Positions 8,448 through 17,888 of a stretch of 64,000 nucleotides of DNA are shown one piece after another. This DNA comes from Georgenia sp. M64 (lineage in GTDB: Bacteria > Actinomycetota > Actinomycetes > Actinomycetales > Actinomycetaceae), in NCBI RefSeq assembly GCF_038049925.1, contig NZ_CP145809.1, positions 1,364,001-1,428,000 of the forward strand, read 5' to 3'. The notes beneath the pieces were generated by a model, which had not been told where the DNA came from, did not search any database, and saw only the letters and a program-made list of their open reading frames with translations. Position 1 is the stretch's first letter; each line of letters begins with the position of its first letter. The position numbers were made by a program, and so were the translations under genes.

Positions 8448-9890
8448 GTGTCCAGCCCCGTCACTGCATCGGCCAAGCACCCGGTCGACGAGATCCCGCG
8501 GATCGACCGGCTCTTCCCGCTCGGGCTCCAGCACGTGCTGGCCATGTACGCCGGCGCCGTCGCGGTCCCCCTCATCGTCGGCGGGGCGCTCGGCTACTCC
8601 TCCGCCGACATCGCCTTCCTCATCAGCGCCGACCTCTTCGTGGCCGGCGTCGCCACCTTGGTCCAGTCGATCGGGTTCTGGCGGTTCGGCGTCCGGCTGC
8701 CCCTCATGCAGGGCGTGACGTTCGCGGCGGTCGGGCCGATGATCGCCATCGGCAACCAGTACGACATCACGGCGATCTTCGGGGCCACGATCGCCTGCGG
8801 GCTGTTCATGATCGCGCTGGCGCCCGTCTTCTCCTCGGTCCTGCGGTTCTTCCCACCGCTCGTGACCGGCACGGTCATCATGATCATCGGGCTGTCGCTC
8901 ATGGGCGTGGCCGCGGGCTGGATCACCAACAACGAGGAGTCGGCGCAGCCGCGGGACCTCGCCTTCGCCGCCGGCACGCTGGTCCTCATCATCCTGCTCG
9001 AGAAGTTCGCGCCGCCGGCCCTCGCCCGGGTCTCGGTGCTCCTGGGCCTGGTCGTGGGCACGATCGTGGCGGTCCCGTTCGGCATGGTCGACTGGACCGG
9101 CGTGAGCGAGGCCGGCTGGTTCGCCGTCATCACGCCGTTGCACTTCGGGTTCCCGACCTTCCCGATCGCCGCCGTCATCTCGATGCTCGTGGTCGGTCTG
9201 GTGATCATGACCGAGACGACCGGCGACATGCTCGCGGTCGGGGAGATCGTCGACCGGCCGGTCACCAAGCGCCAGCTCGGCGACGGGCTGCGGGCCGACG
9301 GCCTGTCCACCATGCTCGGCGGGTTCTTCAACACCTTCCCGTACACGGCGTTCGCGCAGAACGTCGGGCTGGTGAGCCTGACGCAGGTGAAGTCCCGCTG
9401 GGTGACCGCCATGTCCGGCGTCATCCTCATCGCCCTGGGGCTGGTGCCCAAGGTGGCGGCCGTCGTCGAGGGCGTGCCGCGCGCCGTGCTCGGAGGGGCG
9501 GGCATCGCCCTGTTCGGCATGGTCGTCGCGGCGGGCGTGCGGACGCTGGTCAAGGTCCACTTCACCAACACGAACGTTCTCGTGGTGGCGATCGCGGTGG
9601 GCATCGCCCTGCTGCCGACCGTCCAGCCCGAGATCTACGCGAACTTCCCGAGCTGGTTCCAGCTCATCTTCGACTCCGGCATCAGCGCGGGCGCCCTGGC
9701 CGCGATCCTGCTGAACCTGCTGCTGAACCGGGAGCAGATGAACGACGACCACGTGGCCGCCGGGCACCACGCCCGGTCCATCCCCAAGAGCCTCAGCCGA
9801 CCCGACGAGGTGCGCCGGGCGGAGGCGGCCCGGGAGGCTGGCCGGGCCGACCGCGAGGTGCTCGGCGACCGGGGCGACCCGGACCGCTGA
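8448..9890 (+). CDS. NCS2 family nucleobase:cation symporter (purine/xanthine permease type)
   Basis: A 480-residue inner-membrane permease of the NCS2/NAT family, importing uracil, xanthine, urate or a related base with a cation. It shows LQHVLAMYAGAVAVPLIVGGAL at the start, a VGPMIAIG segment and the NAT signature QNVGLVSLTQVKSRW near residue 305, preceded by FNTFPYTAFA as in xanthine/urate members. The GTG at 8448 has an AGGAGGTC site directly upstream. The last ~45 residues are charged and probably cytoplasmic. No purine riboswitch is apparent upstream; a TAGCGT box at about 8403 may be the -10. Confidence 0.9.
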   Translation: MSSPVTASAKHPVDEIPRIDRLFPLGLQHVLAMYAGAVAVPLIVGGALGYSSADIAFLISADLFVAGVATLVQSIGFWRFGVRLPLMQGVTFAAVGPMIAIGNQYDITAIFGATIACGLFMIALAPVFSSVLRFFPPLVTGTVIMIIGLSLMGVAAGWITNNEESAQPRDLAFAAGTLVLIILLEKFAPPALARVSVLLGLVVGTIVAVPFGMVDWTGVSEAGWFAVITPLHFGFPTFPIAAVISMLVVGLVIMTETTGDMLAVGEIVDRPVTKRQLGDGLRADGLSTMLGGFFNTFPYTAFAQNVGLVSLTQVKSRWVTAMSGVILIALGLVPKVAAVVEGVPRAVLGGAGIALFGMVVAAGVRTLVKVHFTNTNVLVVAIAVGIALLPTVQPEIYANFPSWFQLIFDSGISAGALAAILLNLLLNREQMNDDHVAAGHHARSIPKSLSRPDEVRRAEAAREAGRADREVLGDRGDPDR

Positions 9891-9896
9891 GCCGTG

Positions 9897-9923
9897 GGCG
9901 CCCGGCCGTGGCGGCCGGGCGCC
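9897..9923. terminator. bidirectional hairpin between convergent genes
   Basis: GGCGCCCGGCC (9897-9907), a 5-nt loop, and the perfect complement at 9913-9923. It lies 7 nt after the permease stop and 16 nt from the stop of the zinc peptidase coming from the other side, so it can serve both transcripts. No T-run. Confidence 0.7.
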
Positions 9924-9938
9924 TGCACCGTCGGCCGC

Positions 9939-10820
9939 CTACAGCGACTCGGTGGCGAAGGTGTCGCACGCGGCCATGGACCCCTGCTCGTAGCCGGTCA
10001 CGAACCAGCGCTGGCGCTGCTCGGCCGAGCCGTGGGTCCAGGTGTGCGGGTCGACCTCCTGACCCGCGCCCTCCTGGATGCGGTCGTCGCCGACGGCGGC
10101 CGCGGCGTCGAGAGCGTCGTTGACCTGGTCCCGCGTGGGGGGTTCGAGGAACGTCGCTCCGGAGTCGGGGTCGACGACGGTGGCCGCCTGGCCGACCCAC
10201 ATGCCGGCGTAGCAGTCCGCCTGCAGCTCCAGGCGCACCCCGTCGGACTCCGGGCCGGTGCCCTGGCGGTCGATCGTCGACATCGTGCCCTGCTGGTTCT
10301 GGATGTGGTGGCCCCACTCGTGGGCGACGATGTACATCTGGGCGAGCGGGGCGTTCTCGGCGCCGAGCTGGGACTCGAGCTGGTCGAAGAACCCCATGTC
10401 GAGGAAGACCGAGGCGTCCGGCGGGCAGTAGAACGGCCCGACGGCGGAGGTGGCGTTGCCGCAGCCGGTGGAGACCGAGTTCTCGAACAGCTCGAAGCCT
10501 GGCATCTCGTACTCGATGTCCGCCTGCTCGGGCAGCGCGGTGACCCAGTACTGGTCGAGCGCGTCCGCGGTGTAGATCATGCGGCAGTCGGTGAACTCGT
10601 TGGCGTCCTCGCCGCTCTGGCAGTGCGAGAAGTCCTGCGTCCCCTCCTCCTGGGTCTGCTCGCCGCCCCCGCCACCGAGGACGCCGGAGAGGTCCACGCC
10701 GGTGAACATGTAGATGAGCAGCGCCACGAGCCCGAGCCCGCCGCCCACGGCCGCGCCCTTGCCGCCGCGGGAGCTGCGCACGCGTCCGGTGTCGGCCCGG
10801 ACGTCCTTGTTGAAGGTCAT
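9939..10820 (-). CDS. putative neutral zinc metallopeptidase (YpfJ/Zn_peptidase family)
   Basis: A 293-residue membrane-anchored predicted zinc protease. Residues 1-28 are basic and Gly-rich, one membrane segment follows (~29-41), then a Gly/Glu-rich linker and an extracytoplasmic domain. Residues 167-171 are HEWGH (HExxH) and a downstream ELQADCYAG supplies the third ligand. Cys pairs in the external domain could form disulfides. The ATG at 10820 was preferred over the GTG two codons upstream because a TAGTTT -10 box lies 6 nt before it. Substrate unknown. Confidence 0.85.
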   Translation of the reverse strand: MTFNKDVRADTGRVRSSRGGKGAAVGGGLGLVALLIYMFTGVDLSGVLGGGGGEQTQEEGTQDFSHCQSGEDANEFTDCRMIYTADALDQYWVTALPEQADIEYEMPGFELFENSVSTGCGNATSAVGPFYCPPDASVFLDMGFFDQLESQLGAENAPLAQMYIVAHEWGHHIQNQQGTMSTIDRQGTGPESDGVRLELQADCYAGMWVGQAATVVDPDSGATFLEPPTRDQVNDALDAAAAVGDDRIQEGAGQEVDPHTWTHGSAEQRQRWFVTGYEQGSMAACDTFATESL

Positions 10821-10826
10821 GGGCAC

Positions 10827-10832
10827 AAACTA
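10827..10832 (-). promoter_or_regulatory. candidate leaderless -10 box (TAGTTT)
   Basis: On the minus strand TAGTTT ends 6 nt before the ATG at 10820, placing transcription start at or next to the start codon. No ribosome site is present. No clear -35 is seen. Confidence 0.5.
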
Positions 10833-11023
10833 GTTCCACCGTCCTCACGCGGCATGGCGAGGGAGGTTCACAGCCCGGCACGGCCCGATCACTGCCCGGT
10901 GCGGCCCGCTTCGCCCTGTTTCGCGGTGCCCGGCTGGTGCCGGTCGAGGGCGGCGCGGGGACGGCGTCGTGGGCTCGGCTGTGCGCCGCGACCGGTTGCA
11001 CTCCCATGAGGGAGGATCGGACG

Positions 11024-11902
11024 ATGGTGCGCACACCTCCGGCCGAGGTCGGTGTCGACGCCGACCTGGTGCGCCGGCTCCTCACCGACCAGCACCCCGA
11101 CCTCGCGGGGCTGCCGGTGCGGGCGGCGGTCAGCGGCTGGGACAACGTCGTGCACCGGCTGGGCGACCGGCTGGCGGTGCGCACGCCCCGCCGTCGAGCG
11201 GCCGCAGCGCTCGTCCGCCACGAGCAGCGGTGGCTGCCGGGACTGGCGTCCGGGCTGCCGGTCCGGGTGCCCGTCCCGCTGCGCACCGGCACCCCGACCA
11301 CGTACTACCCGTGGCACTGGTCGGTGGTGCCGTGGTTCCCCGGCACCTCGGCGCTGACGCTCCCGCCGGTGCGGCGGGACGCCCTGGCGCCGGCGTTCGC
11401 CGACTTCCTCCTCGCCCTGCACCGGCCCGCGCCGTCCGGTGCGCCGCACAACCCGTTCCGGGGCGTCCCGCTCGCGGAGCGCGACGCCGTGGTGCGCGAA
11501 CGGCTCGCGGGAGCCGACGTCCGGCTGCTCGCCGTGTGGGACCGAGCCCTCGCGGCACCGGCGTGGGACGGTCCGGCGGTGTGGCTGCACGGCGACCCCC
11601 ACCCCGCCAACCTCGTGGTCGCCGGCGGACGGCTCGCCGCCGTCGTCGACTTCGGCGACCTCACCGCCGGTGACCCCGCGACCGACCTCGCGGCCGCCTG
11701 GCTGGTGTTCGGCCGGGCCGGCCGTCGGGTGATGCGCTCCCGGCTTGGCCCCTCCCGTGACACCTGGGCCCGCGCGGCCGGCTGGGCCCTGGCGATCGGC
11801 TCCGCCCTCGTCACCGCGTCCGACGACGCCCCCGCGATGCGGGCGGTGGGGGACGCCACGCTCTCGGCGCTCGCCCGCGACGGTGGGGCCGACGACGTCT
11901 GA
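11024..11902 (+). CDS. APH-type phosphotransferase family protein
   Basis: A 292-residue kinase-fold protein of the aminoglycoside/choline phosphotransferase superfamily. The Brenner-type catalytic loop VWLHGDPHPANLVV and the metal-binding VVDFGDLTAGDPATDLA are both intact (residues ~185-220), and an N-terminal ATP-binding lobe precedes them. The physiological substrate cannot be read from the sequence; most such chromosomal copies are not resistance genes. The ATG at 11024 has GGGAGG 9 nt upstream, which beats the ATG at 11006. The stop codon is the first part of a 20-bp tandem repeat. Confidence 0.8.
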   Translation: MVRTPPAEVGVDADLVRRLLTDQHPDLAGLPVRAAVSGWDNVVHRLGDRLAVRTPRRRAAAALVRHEQRWLPGLASGLPVRVPVPLRTGTPTTYYPWHWSVVPWFPGTSALTLPPVRRDALAPAFADFLLALHRPAPSGAPHNPFRGVPLAERDAVVRERLAGADVRLLAVWDRALAAPAWDGPAVWLHGDPHPANLVVAGGRLAAVVDFGDLTAGDPATDLAAAWLVFGRAGRRVMRSRLGPSRDTWARAAGWALAIGSALVTASDDAPAMRAVGDATLSALARDGGADDV

Positions 11903-11979
11903 GGGCCGCGACCCGGCGCTGAGGGCCGCGATCCGGCGCTGAGGGCCGCGATCCGGCGCTGAGGGCTGCGACCCGGCGC
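11900..11979. repeat. 20-bp tandem repeat, four copies
   Basis: Four units of TGAGGGCCGCGACCCGGCGC (with C/T changes) run head to tail at 11900, 11920, 11940 and 11960. The TGA of the first unit is the stop codon of the upstream kinase gene, so every unit carries an in-phase-looking TGA. Confidence 0.9.
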
Positions 11980-12138
11980 TGCGGCCGCACCCTGGGGACC
12001 GGCCGTCACGGGCCGGGGTGACGGATCTCCCCTCCGCGGCCCCGGTGGCCCGCCGTACACTGGGGAGGCGCACGTCCGCGAGGGAGTCCCGCCCGCGGCC
12101 ACACCCCCCACCTTCTGCAGCGACCGAGGTATGCCCCT

Positions 12139-13752
12139 GTGATCACCGCCCACGACCTGACGATGCGCATCGGCGCCCGTGAGCTCCTGCACGAGGCGAA
12201 CTTCCGGATCGACTCCGGGATGCGGATCGGCCTCGTGGGTCGCAACGGCGCCGGCAAGACCACCCTCACCAAGCTGCTGGCCAGCGAGGCCGCCACCTCC
12301 GGCGTCGTCCAGCACACGGGTCAGATCGTCCGCAGCGGCGACATCGGCTACCTCCCCCAGGACCCCCGCACCGGTGACATGGACGTCCTCGCCCGCGACC
12401 GCGTGCTCTCCGCCCGCGGGCTGGACGACCTCGTCCGGCGGATCCGCCGGGCCGAGCACGCGATGGCCACCTCCGAGGGTGAGGCCCAGACCAAGGCGAT
12501 GGAGAAGTACGTCCGCCTCGACGCCGAGTTCGCCGCCCAGGGCGGCTGGGCCGCCGAGTCCGACGCCGCGCGCATCACCTCCAACCTCGGTCTGCCCACC
12601 CGGGTGCTCGAGCAGCCGCTGCACACCCTCTCCGGTGGCCAGCGGCGCCGCGTCGAGCTCGCCCGGATCCTGTTCTCCGGCGTCCAGACCCTGCTGCTCG
12701 ACGAGCCCACGAACCACCTCGACCACGACTCGATCGTCTGGCTGCGCGAGTACCTGCGCACCTACTCGGGCGGGTTCGTCGTCATCAGCCACGACGTCGA
12801 GCTGCTTCGCGAGACCGTCAACCACGTCTTCTACCTCGACGCCAACCGCGGCGTGCTCGACGTGTACAACATGGGCTGGGACGCCTACGTCAAGCAGCGC
12901 GAGGCCGACGAGCGCCGTCGGCACCGCGAGCGGGCCAACGCCGAGAAGAAGGCCGGCGCCCTCATGGCCCAGGCCGACAAGATGCGGGCCAAGGCCACCA
13001 AGACCGTCGCCGCCCAGAACATGGCCCGCCGCGCCGAGCGGCTCCTGTCCGGCCTGGAGGAGACCCGCCGCGCCGACCGGGTGGCGCACCTGCGCTTCCC
13101 CGACCCCGCCCCCTGCGGGAAGACCCCGCTGACCGCGGAGGGGCTGAGCAAGTCCTACGGCTCGCTGGAGGTCTTCACCGATGTCGACCTCGCGATCGAC
13201 CGGGGCTCCAAGGTCGTCGTCCTGGGCCTGAACGGGGCCGGCAAGACCACCCTGCTGCGCATCCTCGGCGGGGTCGAGGAGGCCGACACCGGTGAGGTGG
13301 TTCCCGGGCACGGTCTCAAGATCGGGTACTACGCGCAGGAGCACGAGACCCTCGACGTCGAGCGGACCGTCGTGGAGAACCTGCGCTCGGCGGCGCCCGA
13401 CCTCGACGACACCGGCGTGCGGAGCGTGCTGGGCTCGTTCCTCTTCTCCGGCGACGACGCGGACAAGCCGGCGAAGGTCCTCAGCGGTGGCGAGAAGACC
13501 CGGTTGGCCCTGGCCGTCCTGGTCGTCTCCTCCGCGAACGTCCTCCTCCTCGACGAGCCGACGAACAACCTCGACCCCGCCAGCCGCGAGGAGATCCTCG
13601 GTGCGCTGCGGGCCTTCACCGGCGCCGTCGTCCTCGTCACCCACGACGAGGGCGCGGTCCAGGCGCTCAACCCCGAGCGGGTGCTCCTGCTGCCCGACGC
13701 CGACGAGGACCTGTGGAGCGAGAGCTACCTGGAGCTCGTGACGCTGGCCTGA
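12139..13752 (+). CDS. ABC-F family ATP-binding protein
   Basis: A 537-residue soluble protein with two ABC ATPase domains and no membrane segment, the hallmark of ABC-F translation factors that act on the ribosome. Domain 1 has GRNGAGKTT (~residue 35), LSGGQRRRVELARIL and LLLDEPTNHLD. Domain 2 has GLNGAGKTT (~366), LSGGEKTRLALAVL and LLLDEPTNNLD. Between them lies the ~80-residue charged linker (residues ~245-325, rich in Lys/Arg/Glu) that reaches into the ribosome in characterised members. GTG start at 12139 with GAGGT 8 nt upstream. Whether it is a housekeeping or antibiotic-protection type cannot be told. Confidence 0.9.
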   Translation: MITAHDLTMRIGARELLHEANFRIDSGMRIGLVGRNGAGKTTLTKLLASEAATSGVVQHTGQIVRSGDIGYLPQDPRTGDMDVLARDRVLSARGLDDLVRRIRRAEHAMATSEGEAQTKAMEKYVRLDAEFAAQGGWAAESDAARITSNLGLPTRVLEQPLHTLSGGQRRRVELARILFSGVQTLLLDEPTNHLDHDSIVWLREYLRTYSGGFVVISHDVELLRETVNHVFYLDANRGVLDVYNMGWDAYVKQREADERRRHRERANAEKKAGALMAQADKMRAKATKTVAAQNMARRAERLLSGLEETRRADRVAHLRFPDPAPCGKTPLTAEGLSKSYGSLEVFTDVDLAIDRGSKVVVLGLNGAGKTTLLRILGGVEEADTGEVVPGHGLKIGYYAQEHETLDVERTVVENLRSAAPDLDDTGVRSVLGSFLFSGDDADKPAKVLSGGEKTRLALAVLVVSSANVLLLDEPTNNLDPASREEILGALRAFTGAVVLVTHDEGAVQALNPERVLLLPDADEDLWSESYLELVTLA

Positions 13753-13784
13753 CGGTCGGCGCGTCGCGACGTCCGGGTCAGGCC
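13746..13784. terminator. hairpin between convergent ABC-F and SURF1 genes
   Basis: GGCCTGAC (13746-13753) pairs with GTCAGGCC (13777-13784). The left arm includes the ABC-F stop codon and the right arm ends 2 nt before the SURF1 stop. The 23-nt loop is itself partly self-complementary. A compact shared terminator is likely. Confidence 0.55.
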
Positions 13785-13786
13785 GG

Positions 13787-14866
13787 TCAGCCTCCGGGCC
13801 GGCCGGCGCGTGGAGCGGCCCGCCCGCCGGCGTCCGTGCCGGCGGCTTGGTCGACGGCGCTCGTTGCCGGTGCGTCGTCGACCCGCCCGGCCGGCGCGTC
13901 GCTGACCCGTGGCGCCGCCGGAGCGTCGACGGATCTCGTCGCCGGTGCGTCGATGACCCGCGCCGCCGGTCCGCCGTCGACCGCGCGTCCGGGCGGGAGG
14001 GCCGGTCGGCGCAGCGCCGTGAGGACCTCCAGGTCCTCCTCGAGCTCGGCCCGTCCGACCGTGCGCACAGGACCGTGGCCCGAGCGCTCGGCCGCCTCGC
14101 GCCGGGCGAGCACGACGGGCGCCGCGAGGGCGCCGAGAGCGAAGAGCGCCCACTGGATCGTGTACGACAGGTTCATGCCGTAGTTGAAGGCCGGGCGCGG
14201 ATAGCTGCCGAGGGCGACCTCGCCGACGGGACGCTCCTCGGCGGCGACGACGTACCCCTCGAGCGGCTCGACACCGACGGCCTCGGGCGGCGAGCCCGCG
14301 GCCGCGAGCACGGTCGTCGGGTCGAGGCTGTAGACCTGTCCCTCGGCCGCGGCCCGGTCCTGCGCCGTCTCGGCCAGCCGCAGCCGCGCGACGAGCTCGA
14401 CCGTCCCGTCCGGGGACGCCGGCGCGGCGTCGGCGTCGGCGGTGGGCAGCCAGCCGCGGTCGACGACGACCAGCAGCTCCTCGCCACCCACGTCGGCGAG
14501 GAAGGGGGCGACGACGTGCACGGCGGCGGTGCCGTCGACGGGACGGTTGCGCAGGAGGACCGGCTCGCCGACGTACCGACCGGTGAGGAGCACCGGGCGC
14601 CACTGCGACCCGGCGTCGACGACGGGACCGGCAAGGGTCCGACCGATCGGCACCGGCTCGGCGTCGTGGACGGCGTCGACCTGCGCGGCCTGCGCCGAGC
14701 GGTCCTCGTAGCGACCCCACTGCCACGCACCCAGGAGAACGCACACCAGCGAGACGAGGACCATCGTGGTGATGAGCCGCACCCACCGCGGCGCGGTGAG
14801 GAACGCGTAGCGCCCCTCGGCGACCGGCGCGGGCGGCTCCGCCCGGTCCGGACCTGACCGGCTCAC
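13787..14866 (-). CDS. SURF1 family cytochrome oxidase biogenesis protein
   Basis: SURF1 proteins help assemble heme-copper cytochrome c oxidase in the membrane. This 359-residue protein has an N-terminal membrane helix (LITTMVLVSLVCVLLGAWQWGRY, ~28-50), the family GQWQ-like loop region, VDRGWLP near 155 and a C-terminal helix after YGMNLSYTIQWALFALGAL. The last ~90 residues are a low-complexity tail with five loose repeats of (V)DDAPA, unlike the family norm. GTG start at 14866 overlaps the stop of the upstream small gene (GTGA). It is third in a three-gene operon with 4-nt overlaps throughout. Confidence 0.85.
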   Translation of the reverse strand: MSRSGPDRAEPPAPVAEGRYAFLTAPRWVRLITTMVLVSLVCVLLGAWQWGRYEDRSAQAAQVDAVHDAEPVPIGRTLAGPVVDAGSQWRPVLLTGRYVGEPVLLRNRPVDGTAAVHVVAPFLADVGGEELLVVVDRGWLPTADADAAPASPDGTVELVARLRLAETAQDRAAAEGQVYSLDPTTVLAAAGSPPEAVGVEPLEGYVVAAEERPVGEVALGSYPRPAFNYGMNLSYTIQWALFALGALAAPVVLARREAAERSGHGPVRTVGRAELEEDLEVLTALRRPALPPGRAVDGGPAARVIDAPATRSVDAPAAPRVSDAPAGRVDDAPATSAVDQAAGTDAGGRAAPRAGRPGG

Positions 14867-15105
14867 CCGTGGGACTCGTCGAGGTCGGCGACGGCGATGA
14901 CGTCCCGCAGGAAGCTGCGCTGGTCGAGGAAGCCCCGCAGGCCCTCGAGGTGGTCCTCGCAGGCGAGCCAGACCTTGCGCCGGCCCGGCGTGTGCAGGCG
15001 CGGGTTGTTCCAGAGCAGCGCGTGCACCGCGTCGGCGCCGCAGCCCTTGGCGCTGCAGCGCAGCTCCTCGACCTCGACGTAGGGCAGGGCGGCGTCGGGG
15101 CTCAT
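14863..15105 (-). CDS. small conserved Cys-containing actinobacterial protein
   Basis: An 80-residue acidic protein with no membrane segment. It has two early Cys residues (CSAKGCG, 17-22), a later ACEDH and the stretch WNNPRLHTPGRRKVWLACEDHLEGLRGFLDQRSFL. The CxxxxC and C-x2-H pattern could bind zinc; that is inference. Similar small proteins sit beside SURF1 genes in actinobacteria, but I know no function. It overlaps DUF3099 upstream (ATGA) and SURF1 downstream (GTGA), so it is clearly part of the operon. Confidence 0.7.
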   Translation of the reverse strand: MSPDAALPYVEVEELRCSAKGCGADAVHALLWNNPRLHTPGRRKVWLACEDHLEGLRGFLDQRSFLRDVIAVADLDESHG

Positions 15106-15446
15106 CGCAGGTACTCCGTGAAGGGGTCGTAGGGGAGCGGGCGGGCGGGCCCGATGCCCAGCTGTCCCGGGTCACCCGGCCCGCCGGGCAGGAGGTTCGC
15201 GGACGGCTCCGGCTTCTCCCGGCCGGCGTTGGCCACGAGGACGGCCAGCAGGGGCAGCAGGACCGCACCGACGAGGCACAGCCACTTCCACGGACCGGGC
15301 ACCACGAAGAGCAGGAGGATGCAGCCGGTCCGGATGCCCATGGAGACGAGGTAGCGGATGGTGCGGTCGTGGACGTCCTCGGCAAGGGCGCGGCGCACCG
15401 AGGTGATCGCCTGGACCTGCGACCCGGAGTCGCGCCGCCTCCTCAC
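15102..15446 (-). CDS. DUF3099 family membrane protein
   Basis: A 114-residue actinobacterial protein with an N-terminal soluble part (QAITSVRRALAEDVHDRTIRYL) followed by two membrane helices (MGIRTGCILLLFVV and WLCLVGAVLLPLLAVLVANA) and a Pro/Gly-rich tail; this fits DUF3099. Function unknown. GTG at 15446 is supported by a TAACCT -10 box 6 nt upstream and by the lack of a ribosome site. First gene of the operon with the 80-residue protein and SURF1, divergent from fabG. Confidence 0.75.
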   Translation of the reverse strand: MRRRRDSGSQVQAITSVRRALAEDVHDRTIRYLVSMGIRTGCILLLFVVPGPWKWLCLVGAVLLPLLAVLVANAGREKPEPSANLLPGGPGDPGQLGIGPARPLPYDPFTEYLR

Positions 15447-15452
15447 CCATAC

Positions 15453-15458
15453 AGGTTA
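15453..15458 (-). promoter_or_regulatory. candidate leaderless -10 box (TAACCT)
   Basis: Minus-strand TAACCT followed by 6 nt and the GTG at 15446. This places the transcript 5' end at the start codon and decides the start of the DUF3099 gene. Confidence 0.5.
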
Positions 15459-15535
15459 CGCCGCCGCCCCGCGGACGGCCTTCGCCGGTCCCGGCGGGCG
15501 TCGGCTACGGTTTCCTCGCAGCGACCGAGCGATGA

Positions 15536-16264
<729 letters not shown>

Positions 16265-16315
16265 CCGAGCCTTCCACCCGCGGCCCGCCGGGCTGCGCCA
16301 CAACCTAGGAGAGAC

Positions 16316-17083
16316 ATGGGACTGCTCGACGGCAAGACGATCCTCGTCACCGGCGTCCTCAAGGACAGCTCGATCGCCTTCCACGTGGCGCGGCTCGCCC
16401 AGGAGCAGGGCGCCACCGTCGTGCTGACCTCCTTCGGCCGGCAGTTCCGCCTCACCGAGGTCACCGCCCGCCGGCTCCCGGCCCCCGCGCCGGTGGTCCA
16501 GCTCGACGTGACCGACGAGGACGACCTCGCGGCGCTGGCGGACCGGGTGCGCGAGCACACCGACCACCTCGACGCCGTCGTGCACTCCATCGGCTTCGCC
16601 CCGCAGTCCGTCATGGGCGGGAGCTTCCTCGACGGTCGGTGGGAGGACGTCGCGACGGCGGTCCACGTCTCCGCGTACTCCCTCAAGGCGCTCGCCGTGG
16701 CCGCGAAGCCGCTCATGGGCCGCGGGTCCGCCGTCGTCGGACTGACCTTCGACGCGAGCTTCGCCTGGCCCGTGTACGACTGGATGGGCGTGGCGAAGGC
16801 CGCCTTCGAGGCGACCTCGCGCTACCTGGCCCGCGACCTCGGCAAGGACGGCATCCGCTGCAACCTCGTCGCGGCCGGTCCGGTGAAGACGACGGCGGCG
16901 ACCTCGATCCCGGGGTTCGAGCAGGTCGAGGGCGGCTGGGACGAGCGCGCGCCGCTGGGCTGGGACGTCGCCGACGCCGACCCCACCGCCCGCACCGTGC
17001 TGGCCCTGTGCTCGGACTGGCTGCCCGCCACCACCGGCGAGATCGTCCACGCCGACGGTGGCGTCCACGCCATGGGGGTGTGA
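16316..17083 (+). CDS. fabI: enoyl-[ACP] reductase (NADH)
   Basis: FabI/InhA-type enoyl-ACP reductase, the last step of each fatty acid elongation cycle. The 255-residue protein starts MGLLDGKTILVTGVLKDSSIAFHVA, which has the InhA-like TGVxxxSSIA nucleotide motif. It shows HSIGFAPQ (~residue 89) and the catalytic Y-x6-K in YDWMGVAKAAFE (~150-157). AGGAGAG precedes the ATG. The stop overlaps the sixA start by 1 nt. Confidence 0.93.
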   Translation: MGLLDGKTILVTGVLKDSSIAFHVARLAQEQGATVVLTSFGRQFRLTEVTARRLPAPAPVVQLDVTDEDDLAALADRVREHTDHLDAVVHSIGFAPQSVMGGSFLDGRWEDVATAVHVSAYSLKALAVAAKPLMGRGSAVVGLTFDASFAWPVYDWMGVAKAAFEATSRYLARDLGKDGIRCNLVAAGPVKTTAATSIPGFEQVEGGWDERAPLGWDVADADPTARTVLALCSDWLPATTGEIVHADGGVHAMGV

Positions 17084-17583
17084 TGGCGCGGACCCTCGTC
17101 CTGCTCCGCCACGCCAAGGCCGAGCCCGAGCGCGACCTCGGGGACGCCCAGCGACCGCTGGCGGCGAAGGGGCGACGCCAGGCGGCCGCGCTCGGCCCGG
17201 CCCTGGCCGACGCCGTCGGCGCCGTGGACCTGGCGCTGGTCTCCTCGGCGCTGCGCACCACCGAGACCTTCAAGCTGCTCGCCGGCGGGGTCGCCGTGCG
17301 GGAGCAGACCGTGGTCGACGACCTCTACGTCGCCGGTCCGCGCGAGGTCCTCGCGCTGCTGCGCGGGGTGCCGGAGTCGACCGGGACCGCCCTCGTCGTC
17401 GGGCACGAGCCGACGATCTCCCACCTCGCCTCGATGCTCCACGACGACGCCGACGACCTCGCCCTGCAGGTCTCCCTGGGCGTGCCCACAGCGACGGCGT
17501 GCATCCTCACCCTGCGGACGGGGTGGCGCGAGCTGGACCGCTCGACCGCTCACCTCACGCGGCTGCTGCGCCCGGAGCACTGA
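17083..17583 (+). CDS. sixA: SixA-type histidine phosphatase
   Basis: A 166-residue histidine phosphatase superfamily protein resembling SixA, which removes phosphate from histidine. The catalytic LLRHAKAEPE is at residues 6-15, with further motifs SSALRTTETF (~47) and the second His in VVGHEPTISHL (~102). The TGATG overlap with fabI shows translational coupling, so it rides in the fatty acid operon. The true substrate here is unknown. Confidence 0.85.
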   Translation: MARTLVLLRHAKAEPERDLGDAQRPLAAKGRRQAAALGPALADAVGAVDLALVSSALRTTETFKLLAGGVAVREQTVVDDLYVAGPREVLALLRGVPESTGTALVVGHEPTISHLASMLHDDADDLALQVSLGVPTATACILTLRTGWRELDRSTAHLTRLLRPEH

Positions 17584-17692
17584 GGCGCCGAGGACGGCCG
17601 TCGGGCACTGAGGGTTTTTCGGGCGTCCCGGTCGCTGCGGTCACCACGAACCGGTCTGGCCCCGGAACGCCCGGCTGGGGCGTCGGCTCCGG

Positions 17693-17743
17693 GACGAGGT
17701 TGCTCGTGTGGTCGTGGTCAGCAGCCATCTGAGCGACTTCGTC
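17693..17743. repeat. 51-bp palindromic element, copy A (full)
   Basis: Left arm GACGAGGTTGCTC, a 25-nt core containing TGGTCGTGGTCAGCAGCCA, and right arm GAGCGACTTCGTC. The arms pair at all 13 positions if two G-T pairs are allowed. First member of pair A/B in the convergent space between sixA and the M56 gene. Confidence 0.9.
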
Positions 17744-17796
17744 GGGGGCCGCGCCGCTTCGCCCTGTGGCGCGCCGCTTCGGGCGACGGCCTGCGC

Positions 17797-17847
17797 AACC
17801 GTTCTGCTCAGGTGGTCGTGATGAGCAGCCATCCGAGCAGGCTCGTC
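17797..17847. repeat. 51-bp palindromic element, copy B (left arm degenerate)
   Basis: Core TGGTCGTGATGAGCAGCCA with right arm GAGCAGGCTCGTC. The left arm AACCGTTCTGCTC keeps only the inner pairing. 53 bp after copy A; the spacer carries GCGCCGCTTCG twice. Confidence 0.9.
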
Positions 17848-17888
17848 ACGTGCTGGCGGCCCGAGATGCGCATCAGGCGGCGTCCGGC

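Noticed and set aside
11024-11902. An antibiotic resistance gene
   Set aside because: The kinase fold is clear but the substrate is not, and similar chromosomal proteins are usually not resistance enzymes. The same caution applies to 55307-56329.
17610-17622. Rho-independent terminator with the T5 run after sixA
   Set aside because: No stable stem directly precedes the T-run on the plus strand.
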